From positions 1-27,882 of the forward strand of contig JAXHTH010000230.1 of assembly GCA_034211115.1 (NCBI GenBank): DNA of 27,882 nucleotides, read 5' to 3'. This document shows positions 12,678-20,943 of the stretch, one piece after another; the first letter of the stretch is position 1, and each line of letters begins with the position of its first letter. Under the pieces are notes generated by a model, which did not search any database, was not told the origin of the DNA, and worked only from the letters and a program-made list of their open reading frames with translations. Both the position numbers and the translations under genes were made by a program. The stretch is from JAXHTH01 sp034211115. GTDB taxonomy: Bacteria > Planctomycetota > Phycisphaerae > Phycisphaerales > SM1A02.

Positions 12678-15431
12678 ATGCATCAGCGATTGCCGCATCA
12701 GCGCTCGTGCCCGTCCGGCAGTGGTCTATTCGGTGTTTTCCTCCTCTGGCTGCTTCTTTGCTCGGCCGGCGCGTGGGCTCCGGCAGAGGCGGGGCGGGGT
12801 CCGCTCGTGCCGACCTCGCCGCGAGTGCACCCGGCGGTCGAGGCGGCCCTGGCCGCCGACTGGCTGACCGATCGCGAGCGGGCGGAGCTACGCGTGTTCC
12901 ACGGTCTGTGGACGCAAGAGGATCTTCTCACGCCGACCGCACGGGCCCGAGTCGCCCTCAACGCGTGGCGATTCGACGATCCGGCGCTGGCCGACGGGCG
13001 CGTGCCGACGGCGCTTCGTGCCCAGGCCCGCCTCCTGGCCGGCGACCTGCGCGAGGCGATCGCGCTCGTGGAAAACGACGATTCGATCACCGCCGATCGC
13101 ATTCGCATCGAGGCGCTGGAAGCGCTGGGCGACTACGACGCGGCCGCACGCGCCGCCGCGTCGATCGCCCGGCGTTTGGAGCAATCACCCCCGGATGATG
13201 CCGCGGCGTTGACGGAAGGCGCGCGCGCGATGGCGATCCGCGCCCGCCTCACCGGGCCGTCCACCGACGAGTATCGGCGCATGATGTCGCAGCTCGCCCG
13301 GGCGGGGGGTGAGCTGGATCGCCTGTACTGGCCCGCCCGCCTCGCCGAGGCCGAACTCCTGCTGGAGAAGCACAACGACGATGATGCGATCGTGGCGCTG
13401 CACGAGACGCTGAGTTTCAATCCGCGCTGCGCGCAGGCGTTCCGTCTGCTGGGACAGATCGCGCTCTCACGCTTCGATTTCGAGTCGGCCCGCGAGGCGA
13501 TCGATGCGCTGCGCGCACTGAATCCGCGACACCCGCTGGCGGATCTGCTCTGCGTTGAGTCGCGGCTGGTGCAGAACGACCCGGAGGAGGCGCTGTACGT
13601 GGTGCGCCGGCTGACCGATCGCCTGCCGCGGCTGCGGGCGGCCCACGCGCTCGCGGCGGCCGCGACGGCCCTGCTCTACGAGGAGCACGCCACCCGCGCG
13701 GCGCTGGATCGCTATGACGAGCTGTCGCCCGGCAGCGCTGAGGCGTACCTCACCGCCGGGTCGTTTCTGGCGAAGTTCCGCCAGTACGAGCAGGCGGCGG
13801 TGCTGCTGGAGGAGGCCATCCGCCGGCAGCCCGCCGGGAGCGAGCCCCGCCTCGCCCTCGCCCTGATGGAAATGCAGACCGGCCGCGATGATCGGGCGCT
13901 GATGATGCTGCGCTCGCTTATCGAGCTGGATCCGTTCAACAGGCGGGCCGCCAACTCCCTTCATCTGCTCGAGGAGCTCGCCGACTACGCGGAGCTGGAG
14001 ACGGAGCACTTCATCATCCGCTACGAGCCGGGCGTCGATGCCGCGCTGGCCGAGCTGATGCCCCGGCCGCTGGAGCGGATACACGAGACGGTCGTCGGGC
14101 GCTTCGGCTGGACGCCTCGCGAGCGGACGATCATCGAGTTGATGCCGGATCATCAGCGTTTCGCGGTGCGCATCACGGGCATGCCGCACGTGCACACGAT
14201 CGCCGCCTGCACGGGCCCGATCATCGCGCTGGAGGCGCCGCGCGAGGGCCGCAAATCGCGCCATCACGGCACCTTCGACTGGGTGCGCGTCATCCGGCAC
14301 GAATACACGCACACCGTCACGCTTCAGCAGACGAAGTACCGCATCCCGCACTGGCTGACCGAGGCGGCGGCGGTGAGCATGGAACTGGCCCCGCGCGAGT
14401 ACGGCGAATGCGTCATGCTCGCCGACTCCTGGCGCGCCGGCACGCTCTTCGACCTGGATCAGATCAAGTGGGCGTTCGTCCGACCCCGGAAGCGGGGGGA
14501 TCGCGGCAAAGCGTACGCGCAGGGACACTGGATGCTCCAGTTCATGGAGCAGCGCTTCGGACGAACCGCCGTCATCGACCTGCTCGAGCGCTATTTCCAC
14601 GGCGAGCGGGAGGAGAAGGCGATCACCGGCGCCCTGGGCGTCAGCCCGCGCCGGTTCCTCGCCGAGTTCAACGCCTGGGCCGGCGGGCAGGTGGAATCAT
14701 GGGGTCTGGCGCCCAGGCCGAGCATGACCGAACTGGCCGATCGCCTGCGCTTCGCCGATCCCGAGCTTGCCCTCGTCATGGCGGCTTCGCAGCAGGCGCG
14801 TCTGGATGCCGTCGCGCGGACCATGGCCGATCGCATCGGCCGGCCGGCCTCGCCCGAGGGACGATCCTTCACCGCCGATCGCTGGCCCGAGCTTGTGCGG
14901 CCGCCGGTTCAGATCAGCGATGAACAGCTTGCGCAGTGGCGGCGCGAATACCCGGATCATCCGGATCTGCTGAAGGAGGAGATCAATCGCCGGCTGAGGG
15001 CAGGTGATGATGATCAAGCGGCGCTCATTCCACGGCTGGAGCGCTACGCCGAGCTTCGGCCGGTCGATCTCTTCCCGCACCGCAGGCTGGCCCGGATCCA
15101 TCTGGCGAGCGACACCCCGCAGCAAGCGGTCAGGCACCTGGAGGAACTCGATGCGCGGGAGGAGGAGTCTCCCGTTTACGCCTGGCGCCTGGCGGGCCTG
15201 TATCGCCGGCAGGGCGATGTCGAGAACGCGCTGGCGAAGATCACGCGTGCGGTGCAGATCGATGCCTACGACGCCGACCAGCGCGAGCTGGCGGCCGCGA
15301 TCGCCCTCGAGGCGGGCCGGCTGGATCTCGCCCGCCTGCACGTGCGGGCGCTGACGCTCCTGGAGCCGGACCGCCCGCAACACCGCAAGCGCCTTCAGCG
15401 CATCGACGAACTCCTCGCGGCGGAGCCGTAG
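12678..15431 (+). CDS. Exported TPR protein with a gluzincin-type metalloprotease domain
   Basis: A 917-residue protein. LFGVFLLWLLLCSAGAWA is a signal sequence, so it acts outside the cytoplasm. Residues of roughly 100-450 are helical TPR-like repeats (for example DDDAIVALHETLSFNPRCAQAFRLLGQIAL and YEQAAVLLEEAIRRQP). A middle domain carries VIRHEYTHTVTL: the zinc motif HEYTH is at 541-545 and the likely third ligand Glu562 is in PHWLTEAAAVSMEL, as in the peptidase MA/M1-like gluzincins. Further TPRs follow near residues 760-910 (AVRHLEELDAREEESPVYAWRLAGLYRRQGDVENALAKI and onward). It could process or degrade surface proteins, the TPR arms presenting the substrate. The ATG 12678 is chosen for the signal peptide; the longer frame from 12594 overlaps the previous gene. 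Confidence 0.87.
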   Translation: MHQRLPHQRSCPSGSGLFGVFLLWLLLCSAGAWAPAEAGRGPLVPTSPRVHPAVEAALAADWLTDRERAELRVFHGLWTQEDLLTPTARARVALNAWRFDDPALADGRVPTALRAQARLLAGDLREAIALVENDDSITADRIRIEALEALGDYDAAARAAASIARRLEQSPPDDAAALTEGARAMAIRARLTGPSTDEYRRMMSQLARAGGELDRLYWPARLAEAELLLEKHNDDDAIVALHETLSFNPRCAQAFRLLGQIALSRFDFESAREAIDALRALNPRHPLADLLCVESRLVQNDPEEALYVVRRLTDRLPRLRAAHALAAAATALLYEEHATRAALDRYDELSPGSAEAYLTAGSFLAKFRQYEQAAVLLEEAIRRQPAGSEPRLALALMEMQTGRDDRALMMLRSLIELDPFNRRAANSLHLLEELADYAELETEHFIIRYEPGVDAALAELMPRPLERIHETVVGRFGWTPRERTIIELMPDHQRFAVRITGMPHVHTIAACTGPIIALEAPREGRKSRHHGTFDWVRVIRHEYTHTVTLQQTKYRIPHWLTEAAAVSMELAPREYGECVMLADSWRAGTLFDLDQIKWAFVRPRKRGDRGKAYAQGHWMLQFMEQRFGRTAVIDLLERYFHGEREEKAITGALGVSPRRFLAEFNAWAGGQVESWGLAPRPSMTELADRLRFADPELALVMAASQQARLDAVARTMADRIGRPASPEGRSFTADRWPELVRPPVQISDEQLAQWRREYPDHPDLLKEEINRRLRAGDDDQAALIPRLERYAELRPVDLFPHRRLARIHLASDTPQQAVRHLEELDAREEESPVYAWRLAGLYRRQGDVENALAKITRAVQIDAYDADQRELAAAIALEAGRLDLARLHVRALTLLEPDRPQHRKRLQRIDELLAAEP

Positions 15432-15494
15432 CAGTCGTGATCCGACCGGGAGGCGATCAGCCCTCTTCTGCCTCAGGCGCGATGACCTCCTTTG

Positions 15495-16331
15495 TCAGTT
15501 GGACTCCGCGCGAAGTTCGGCGGCGGTCTCGCGGCGGATGGCCCAGTCGTAGAAGCGGGGGGAGAGCGTCATCACGCCCGCCACCGTGCGCACGAGCAGG
15601 CTCGTCCAGACTTCCGGGCACGGCCGGCGGAGACACCTGACCACGGCCCGGGCGACCCGCTCCGGCCGCTGGATCATGAACTTCGGCGTGTGGTCGGGCA
15701 TCTTGACCTTGTCGCGCGGCCGGCCGCTGATGCGGGCCGACGCCTCGAAGAACTCCGTCGTCGTGGTGATGGGATGAACGCTGGAGACGTAAATGCCGCG
15801 GGGGCGCAGCTCGTGCCGCATGGCGCTGCAGAGCATGTTCTGCGCGGCCTTCGTCGCCGCGTAGGCCGCGTGGCGGGGCAGGGAGAACTTCGAGAGGCAG
15901 CTCGAGCACATGAGCAGATGCCCGGGTCTGCCTTCATCGATGAGCCGCTGCGCGGCGGCGCGGAGCAGCTTGACACCCGCGAAGAAGTTGACATCGAACA
16001 TCCGGCGCCATTCCTCGTCGGTGGTGTCGAGGACGGTCTTGTTCATGCCGTAGCCGGCGTTGGAGAAGACGGCATCGAACCGGCCGAACTCGGCCCGGGC
16101 GGCGTCGAGCAGGCGATCGGACATCCCGGGCTCGGCGACGTCGCCGACGACGGGAACGGCCCGGCGGCCGGCGTTCTCGGTTCGCCGGACCACCTCGCGC
16201 AGGCGATCCTCCCGTCGGGCGGAGAGGACGACGTCCATCCCCGCTTCGGCGCACCGGAGGGCGGTGACGGCGCCGATGCCGCTGCTGGCGCCGGTGATGA
16301 TGATGACCTTGCCGTGCAGGTCGCGTTTCAT
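15495..16331 (-). CDS. SDR-family oxidoreductase
   Basis: Classical short-chain dehydrogenase of 278 residues. TGASSGIG is at 13-20, NAG at 91-93, and the catalytic residues are Ser143 or Ser144 (LLMCSSCLSKF), Tyr157 and Lys161 (YAATK). The C-terminal extension after TTTEFFEA, with the RPERVARAVVRCLRRP segment, resembles SDRs of the DltE/YqjQ-like or fatty-acyl-related group (SDR_c subfamily), often membrane-associated or acting on lipidic carbonyls. The substrate is unknown. It is a single gene convergent with the TPR protease gene, and its start faces the divergent deacetylase gene. A TACCGT box lies 8 bases before the ATG, again hinting at a leaderless transcript. Confidence 0.9.
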   Translation of the reverse strand: MKRDLHGKVIIITGASSGIGAVTALRCAEAGMDVVLSARREDRLREVVRRTENAGRRAVPVVGDVAEPGMSDRLLDAARAEFGRFDAVFSNAGYGMNKTVLDTTDEEWRRMFDVNFFAGVKLLRAAAQRLIDEGRPGHLLMCSSCLSKFSLPRHAAYAATKAAQNMLCSAMRHELRPRGIYVSSVHPITTTTEFFEASARISGRPRDKVKMPDHTPKFMIQRPERVARAVVRCLRRPCPEVWTSLLVRTVAGVMTLSPRFYDWAIRRETAAELRAESN

Positions 16332-16339
16332 GGCCGCAG

Positions 16340-16345
16340 ACGGTA
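16340..16345 (-). promoter_or_regulatory. -10-like box of the SDR gene at 15495-16331
   Basis: TACCGT on the minus strand ends 8 bases before the ATG at 16331. No Shine-Dalgarno sequence is seen. Confidence 0.3.
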
Positions 16346-16477
16346 GCAGGCGGGGGCGGGGGAGGCCACATCGGGCCGTTCACGCCGCGGGGGGCAGTTC
16401 GGACCGGCTGCCGCCGCTTCGTTTCCGCCCGATCCCATCGGCTCCCGCCGCTGCGTCAGCCATCCACCGACGGCTGC

Positions 16478-16483
16478 TACACT
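16478..16483 (+). promoter_or_regulatory. -10-like box of the deacetylase gene
   Basis: TACACT ends 5 bases before an ATG at 16489 that opens a 5-codon frame (MRLPR) closing at TGA 16504-16506, one base into the ATG of the deacetylase (ATGA overlap). The GAGG at 16491-16494 can also serve as its ribosome binding site. Confidence 0.35.
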
Positions 16484-16502
16484 TTTCCATGAGGTTGCCG
16501 CG

Positions 16503-17540
16503 ATGAGCGAACGCATTCTGATGCTCTACGACGAGCGGATGCTGGAACACGTGAACTTCCCCGGGCATCCGGAGCGTCCGGATCGGCTGCGGGCGATCCT
16601 GCGGGAGTTGGCGCGGTCGCCGGTCGAGGGGCTGGAGTGGTTCAAGCCGAACGCGGCATCGCTGGAAGAGGTTCGCCGCGTGCACAGCGTGGCCCACGTC
16701 GATCGCATCGATCTCATGCGGGGCCGGACGTCGCGGCTGGATCCGGACACGGGCGTCGCACCCGGCTCGACGGAGGCGGCGTACCGCGCCGCCGGCGCCG
16801 CGGTCGATCTCGTCGAGGCCCTCATCTCCGGCGAGGTGAAGCGGGCCTTCGCCCTCGTCCGACCGCCGGGCCATCACGCCGAGCACGATCGCGTCCGGGG
16901 ATTCTGCTATTTCAACAACATCGCGATCGCGGCCGAGCATGCGCGGGTCAGGCACGGCTGCAAGCGGATCCTGATCATCGACTGGGACGTGCATCACTGC
17001 AACGGCACCCAGGGCTCGTTCTACGAGACGGACGAGGTGCTGGTGTTCAGCTCCCACCGCTATCCGTTCTTCCCCGGCACGGGCTGGCTGGACGAGACGG
17101 GGGAGGGGGATGGGGAGGGATACACGGTGAATCTTCCGCTGACGGCGGGGACGGGCGACGGTCTGGTGGTCGCCCTGTATGAGTCGATGCTGCCGCCCAT
17201 CGCGGAGGCGTACCAGCCGGATCTCGTGCTCGTCTCGGCGGGGTTCGACGCTCACCTCTATGACCCGCTGGGCGGGCTGCGGATGACCGAAGAGGGGTTC
17301 GCCATCGTGTGCGCGCTGGCGCGCGATCTGGCCGACCGCTACGCGGGCGGCCGGCTGGGGCTGTTCCTCGAGGGCGGCTACGACCTCGATGCGCTGGGAA
17401 AGAGCGTGCGCGTCTGTCTGCAGATGATGACGGGGGAGAAGGCGCCCGCGCCGGGGCGGGTCGAGGAAGCGGGGGCCGAAGCGGCGCTGGAGCAGTTTCG
17501 GGGGGTGTATCGGCCGTACTGGCCGGTGCTGGCGGAGTGA
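16503..17540 (+). CDS. Histone deacetylase-family protein (class II HDAC / acetylpolyamine amidohydrolase type)
   Basis: A zinc amidohydrolase of the arginase-deacetylase fold, 345 residues, the usual length. FPGHPERPDRL near the start is the family signature. Active-site parts: RPPGHHAEHD (His124-His125), DWDVHHCNGTQ (Asp162 and His164 zinc ligands) and SAGFDAH (Asp249 zinc ligand), then LEGGYDLDALG with the glycine-rich end and Tyr. Bacterial members deacetylate acetylpolyamines, acetylated lysines or acetoin-related compounds; the loop pattern here matches class II-like enzymes more than the AcuC type, but the substrate cannot be assigned. Start ATG 16503 has GAGG about 8 bases upstream. 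The gene stands alone, convergent with the pilB gene, which ends 98 bases beyond. Confidence 0.95.
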   Translation: MSERILMLYDERMLEHVNFPGHPERPDRLRAILRELARSPVEGLEWFKPNAASLEEVRRVHSVAHVDRIDLMRGRTSRLDPDTGVAPGSTEAAYRAAGAAVDLVEALISGEVKRAFALVRPPGHHAEHDRVRGFCYFNNIAIAAEHARVRHGCKRILIIDWDVHHCNGTQGSFYETDEVLVFSSHRYPFFPGTGWLDETGEGDGEGYTVNLPLTAGTGDGLVVALYESMLPPIAEAYQPDLVLVSAGFDAHLYDPLGGLRMTEEGFAIVCALARDLADRYAGGRLGLFLEGGYDLDALGKSVRVCLQMMTGEKAPAPGRVEEAGAEAALEQFRGVYRPYWPVLAE

Positions 17541-17557
17541 GGGGCGCGATGGACGGG

Positions 17558-17601
17558 GGTGACCCGGACCTTCCTCGCTGCGCTCGTCAGGTCCGGCTTC
17601 C
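17558..17601 (+). repeat. Second palindromic repeat family, copy A
   Basis: A perfect 8-bp stem, CCGGACCT (17564-17571) with AGGTCCGG (17589-17596), encloses a 17-base loop containing CTCGCTGCGCTCG. It matches copy B at 24777-24821 (minus strand) at 39 of 44 bases by hand count. It lies between the convergent ends of the deacetylase and pilB genes and may also act as a transcription stop. Confidence 0.7.
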
Positions 17602-17637
17602 GGCAGGCCTCAAGACCCGGGTCTCACCACTCACGTC

Positions 17638-19557
17638 TCAGATCGTGGACTCGGTGACGCGGAGGACCTCTTCGACGGTGGTGTTGCCCGCGGCGACCTT
17701 TCGGAAGCCGTCTTCGCGGAGCGTGACCATGCCCCGCTCGGTGCACTGCCGTCTGAACTCGGTGACGTTGGGATTCCGGGCGATGGCGTCGCGAAGATGA
17801 TCGTCGAGGACGAGCAGTTCGTAGAGGCCGGTTCGGCCACTGTAGCCGGTCTCCCGGCAGCGGTTGCAGCCGGCGCCCTGCATGACGGTGTCCGTGTTGA
17901 TGCCGTGCATGGTCAGGAAGTCGGCAATCTCTTCCTTGACCGGGACCTCCTCCTTGCAGGCGGCGCAGACGCGTCGGACGAGCCGCTGGGCAAGGACGGA
18001 GTTGACGGCGGCGGCGACCAGGAACGGCTCGATGCCGATGTTGATGAGCCGGGTGATCGACGAGGGCGCGTCGTTGGTGTGGAGGGTGGAGAGGACGAGG
18101 TGGCCGGTCATCGCCGCCTGCACCGCGATCGTCGCCGTCTCGAAATCGCGGATTTTGCCCAGCATGATCACGTCCGGGTCCTGGCGGAGCAGCGCCCGCA
18201 GCGCCGCGGCGAAGGTCATTCCGATCTTCTCGTGCGTCTGGATCTGCGTGATGCTCGACAGGTTGTACTCGACGGGATCCTCCACCGTCGACACGTTGAG
18301 CTTGCGGAGATCGAGCTGCCGGAGCGAGGAATAGAGCGTGGTCGTCTTGCCGCTGCCCGTGGGGCCGGTGACGAGGATGATGCCGTGCGGCTGGTTGATC
18401 TGGTTCTTCCAGATCATCAGCGTGTCCTCGGAGAAGCCCAGCTCATCGAGGGAGACGCTGATCGAGCGGTTGTCGAGGATACGCATCACCGTCTTCTCGC
18501 CCTTGGGGGTGGGGACGGTGGAGACGCGCAGGTCGAGCTTGCGGCCGAGGACGGTGGCCCGGATGCGGCCGTCCTGGGGCAGGCGGCGCTCGGCGATGTC
18601 CAGGTTGGCCATGATCTTGAGGCGGGAGGTGAGGGCGGCGTGCATCTTCCGCGGCGGGTTCATCATCTCGAACAGCACGCCGTCGATGCGGAACCGCACC
18701 TTGAGCGTCCGCTCCTCCGGCTCCACGTGGATGTCGGAGGCGCCTTCCTTGAGGGCGGTCTGGATGATGTGGTTGACGTAGCGGACGACGGGCGAGGACT
18801 CGGCCTCGCCGATGTCCACGTCGTCGTCCTCCTCCTTGACGACCTCCACGTCGTCCTCGTCCACGTTGGAGAGGATCTCATCGACGTCGTACTCCTCGGC
18901 TTCCGCCTCGCCGAGCAGTTCGATCACGCCGCGGATGTCGTAGCCGGTGACGAGCACGTGCTTGATGGAGCGCACGCCGAGCCGGCGCTTGACATCATCG
19001 AGAAGGAACACATCGTCGGGATTGACGGTGCCCACCACGAGGCGGGTCCCTTCCTGCCGCAGGGGCATGACCAGCTTGGACTTGCAGTAGTCGGGGGTGA
19101 GGCGGTGCAGGGCCTTCAGGTCGTAGGCATCGGGAGCGCCGGGGTCGATCCGCTCGAAGGGCAGCCGGGCGAGTTCGGCCACGATCTGCTGGACGGCGAC
19201 CTCGTCCACCCCCGTCTCGATGAGCACCTGGGCCAGCCGCTTGCCCGGGGTCTGTTTCATCACCCGCTCGGCGGTGGCGAGCTGCTCGGGGCTGATGACG
19301 CCGCGCTGGGTGAGGATGAGGGCCAGATCGGCCTGTCCCGTCGAGGCCTCCTCATCCTCGGGGCTGAAGATCGCCGACAGCGCCGCGTCGCCCGTCTCCT
19401 CGGGCGCCGGGGCGGATTCGTCCGTCGTCGGCGGGGCCGGCGGTGTCGAGGGCGCGCCCTGCGACGCCGGCGGCCGGCTCGGCGACGGCTCCTTCGGCGC
19501 GGCGGGATCCGGCTCGCCCAGATCCTTGAGCAGATCGTTCAGATCGAACTTGCCCAC
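17638..19557 (-). CDS. pilB: Type IV pilus / type II secretion assembly ATPase (PilB/GspE family)
   Basis: Hexameric cytoplasmic ATPase that powers pilin polymerisation. 639 residues: an acidic/Pro-rich N-terminus, a GspE N-terminal (MshEN-like) domain near 75-190 (RGVISPEQLATAERVM...RLPFERI), an acidic linker (VDEDDVEVVKEEDDDVDIGEAE), then the N2 domain with SDIHVEPEE and the RecA core. Walker A GPTGSGKTT is near 398-406, the Asp box and His box are visible (THEKIGMTF, STLHTNDAP), and a four-Cys zinc motif is present (CAAC...CNRC). The Walker B motif, normally DPDxIMxGEIRD, reads DPDVIMLGKIRD: Lys468 (codon 18154-18156, minus strand) replaces the Glu. It closes the pilMNO operon. Use of the name pilB rather than gspE rests on those neighbours. 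Confidence 0.95.
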   Translation of the reverse strand: MGKFDLNDLLKDLGEPDPAAPKEPSPSRPPASQGAPSTPPAPPTTDESAPAPEETGDAALSAIFSPEDEEASTGQADLALILTQRGVISPEQLATAERVMKQTPGKRLAQVLIETGVDEVAVQQIVAELARLPFERIDPGAPDAYDLKALHRLTPDYCKSKLVMPLRQEGTRLVVGTVNPDDVFLLDDVKRRLGVRSIKHVLVTGYDIRGVIELLGEAEAEEYDVDEILSNVDEDDVEVVKEEDDDVDIGEAESSPVVRYVNHIIQTALKEGASDIHVEPEERTLKVRFRIDGVLFEMMNPPRKMHAALTSRLKIMANLDIAERRLPQDGRIRATVLGRKLDLRVSTVPTPKGEKTVMRILDNRSISVSLDELGFSEDTLMIWKNQINQPHGIILVTGPTGSGKTTTLYSSLRQLDLRKLNVSTVEDPVEYNLSSITQIQTHEKIGMTFAAALRALLRQDPDVIMLGKIRDFETATIAVQAAMTGHLVLSTLHTNDAPSSITRLINIGIEPFLVAAAVNSVLAQRLVRRVCAACKEEVPVKEEIADFLTMHGINTDTVMQGAGCNRCRETGYSGRTGLYELLVLDDHLRDAIARNPNVTEFRRQCTERGMVTLREDGFRKVAAGNTTVEEVLRVTESTI

Positions 19558-19585
19558 GCGTTCCTCCCCTTGCCGCTTGATCGGC

Positions 19586-20350
19586 TCAGTCGAGCACCAG
19601 CGTCACCGGCACCGTCAGCTTGTACTCCGGCGCTTCGGCGACGAGTTTGACCGCGTCGGCGGAGATCGCCTTCACCCGGAAGGTGGCCTCGATCGGTCCG
19701 ACCGTGAACGTGTCGCCCACGCGAACGATTCGGCCTTCGATGACGGCCAGGGGGACGGAACCGTCCATCACGGAGGTGAGCTTCAGGTCCGCGCCCGCCT
19801 GCTCGAGCTGCCCGCGGCGCTGCCGGCGGCGCTGTTGCCACTCCAACTGCTCGCGGGTCGGGCCCTGCTCGTCGAGGGTCGAGTCGGGCGTGATTGCCGG
19901 CGCGACCTGATCGATGATGAACGGGTTCTTCTGCACGTTCTGCAGCGCGACCTGGCGTTCGGTGTACGGTTCGCTGAGGACGGCGAGGACGTGTTCGTCC
20001 TTCATGGCGGTACTGAGGTCCGTGACGTCCTCCGAGGCCTGCCCGTCCTCGCGGATCTCTTCGAGGAATCCCTCGATGATCTTCTCGGTTTCGCTGTCGA
20101 AGGAGTTCCACGCGGTGGCCTTGGTCAGGGTGCGCATGGAGAAGAGCCCGGCGACGGCGATGAGGACGACGGCGACGATGAGCAGGGTCCCGCCGCCGAT
20201 CTTCCGGTTGGTGCGCGCCCCGGCGAGGGGATCGAGGGCGGTTTCATCGCCCACGTCGCCGGTGCCCAGGGGCATCGTCACGTTCTGCGGCTCGGCGCCG
20301 CCCTGTCCCGGGGTGGCCGGCTCGGATCCGTTGAATTCGCTCCCGTTCAC
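19586..20350 (-). CDS. Inner-membrane pilus protein, PilP/GspC-like
   Basis: A 254-residue protein with one transmembrane helix (GGGTLLIVAVVLIAVAGLFSM, near residues 51-72), so it sits N-in C-out. The periplasmic part has a charged helix (REQLEWQQRRRQRRGQLEQ) and a C-terminal small beta domain: LTSVMDGSVPLAVIEGRIVRVGDTFTV, then FRVKAISADAVKLVAEAPEYKL. That pattern is the HR/PilP fold of GspC and PilP ('G.....AVI.GR.V..GD......V..I..D.V.L'), which links the inner-membrane PilN-PilO platform to the secretin. Its place between pilO and pilB, with 18 and 28 bases of spacing, fits that role. The family match is from pattern only; the protein lacks the PilP lipobox and is longer than PilP. Confidence 0.72.
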   Translation of the reverse strand: MNGSEFNGSEPATPGQGGAEPQNVTMPLGTGDVGDETALDPLAGARTNRKIGGGTLLIVAVVLIAVAGLFSMRTLTKATAWNSFDSETEKIIEGFLEEIREDGQASEDVTDLSTAMKDEHVLAVLSEPYTERQVALQNVQKNPFIIDQVAPAITPDSTLDEQGPTREQLEWQQRRRQRRGQLEQAGADLKLTSVMDGSVPLAVIEGRIVRVGDTFTVGPIEATFRVKAISADAVKLVAEAPEYKLTVPVTLVLD

Positions 20351-20368
20351 GGTGCGTCCTCCGCTGGT

Positions 20369-20941
20369 TTACGCGCCCCCGTCGCCGGCGGGCTCGAAGT
20401 AGATGCTGAGGGTGAATTCCGCCTTCATCGCCCCGGGCGGCTGATCGGTGTTCTGCGGGGTGTTGCCCGGCCCGGCCCGCTCCAGATGCAGCTCGTGGAC
20501 GCGGGTGATCCGCGGCAGGTTCTCCAGTTCCAGCAGGAACTGGTAGAAGCCGTCGAACCCGCCCTCGATGACCATCTTCAGGGGCAACTCCTGGTAGAGG
20601 GCGGCGGGAACCGGCTCCTCGCTCTTGACGCTCTTCACCGTCAGCCGATTCCCCTTGGCCATCTCCGAGACGCGGCGAAGGACGACGTGCACCTCCTGTT
20701 CGGAGGGCAGTTTCTCCTCGATCAGAGCGACCAGCTCCTTGCCCTCCTCGATCTTCAGGCCGATGTCGTCGATCCGCTGCTTCATCTGGTCCAGTTCATC
20801 CAGCCGCGCCTGCTTGACGGAGATCTCCTGCAGCGCCTGCTGGATCTCCTCGTTGCGCGGCTTGAACACGTAGAACAGCGAGACCGCGGGCACGGCGAGA
20901 AGCACGATGAAGAAAATCGCTTCGCGGAATCGGAATCGCAT
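20369..20941 (-). CDS. pilO: Type IV pilus inner-membrane platform protein PilO
   Basis: A 190-residue bitopic protein: a short cytoplasmic MRFRFREA, one transmembrane helix (IFFIVLLAVPAVSLFYVF, residues 9-26), a coiled coil (NEEIQQALQEISVKQARLDELDQMKQRIDDIGLKI), then a ferredoxin-like PilO domain with LPSEQEVHVVLRRVSEMAKGNRLTVKSVKSEE and LKMVIEGGFDGFYQFLLELENLPRITRVHEL. These match PilO segments such as 'LPxxxxvxxLLxxis..A...GL.....P' and 'y..igvF..dla.LpRIv'. It pairs with PilN in the periplasm. The true start is ATG 20941, directly after the pilN stop (20944-20946), which fits translational coupling. The frame is open further upstream only by shadowing pilN. Confidence 0.9.
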   Translation of the reverse strand: MRFRFREAIFFIVLLAVPAVSLFYVFKPRNEEIQQALQEISVKQARLDELDQMKQRIDDIGLKIEEGKELVALIEEKLPSEQEVHVVLRRVSEMAKGNRLTVKSVKSEEPVPAALYQELPLKMVIEGGFDGFYQFLLELENLPRITRVHELHLERAGPGNTPQNTDQPPGAMKAEFTLSIYFEPAGDGGA

Positions 20942-20943
20942 GG

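Noticed and set aside
17797..19650. A 617-codon open frame antisense to pilB
   Set aside because: It is the shadow of pilB: high G+C keeps stops out of the opposite strand. The translation is acidic and Asp/Val/Leu-rich with no motif, while pilB has full motifs.
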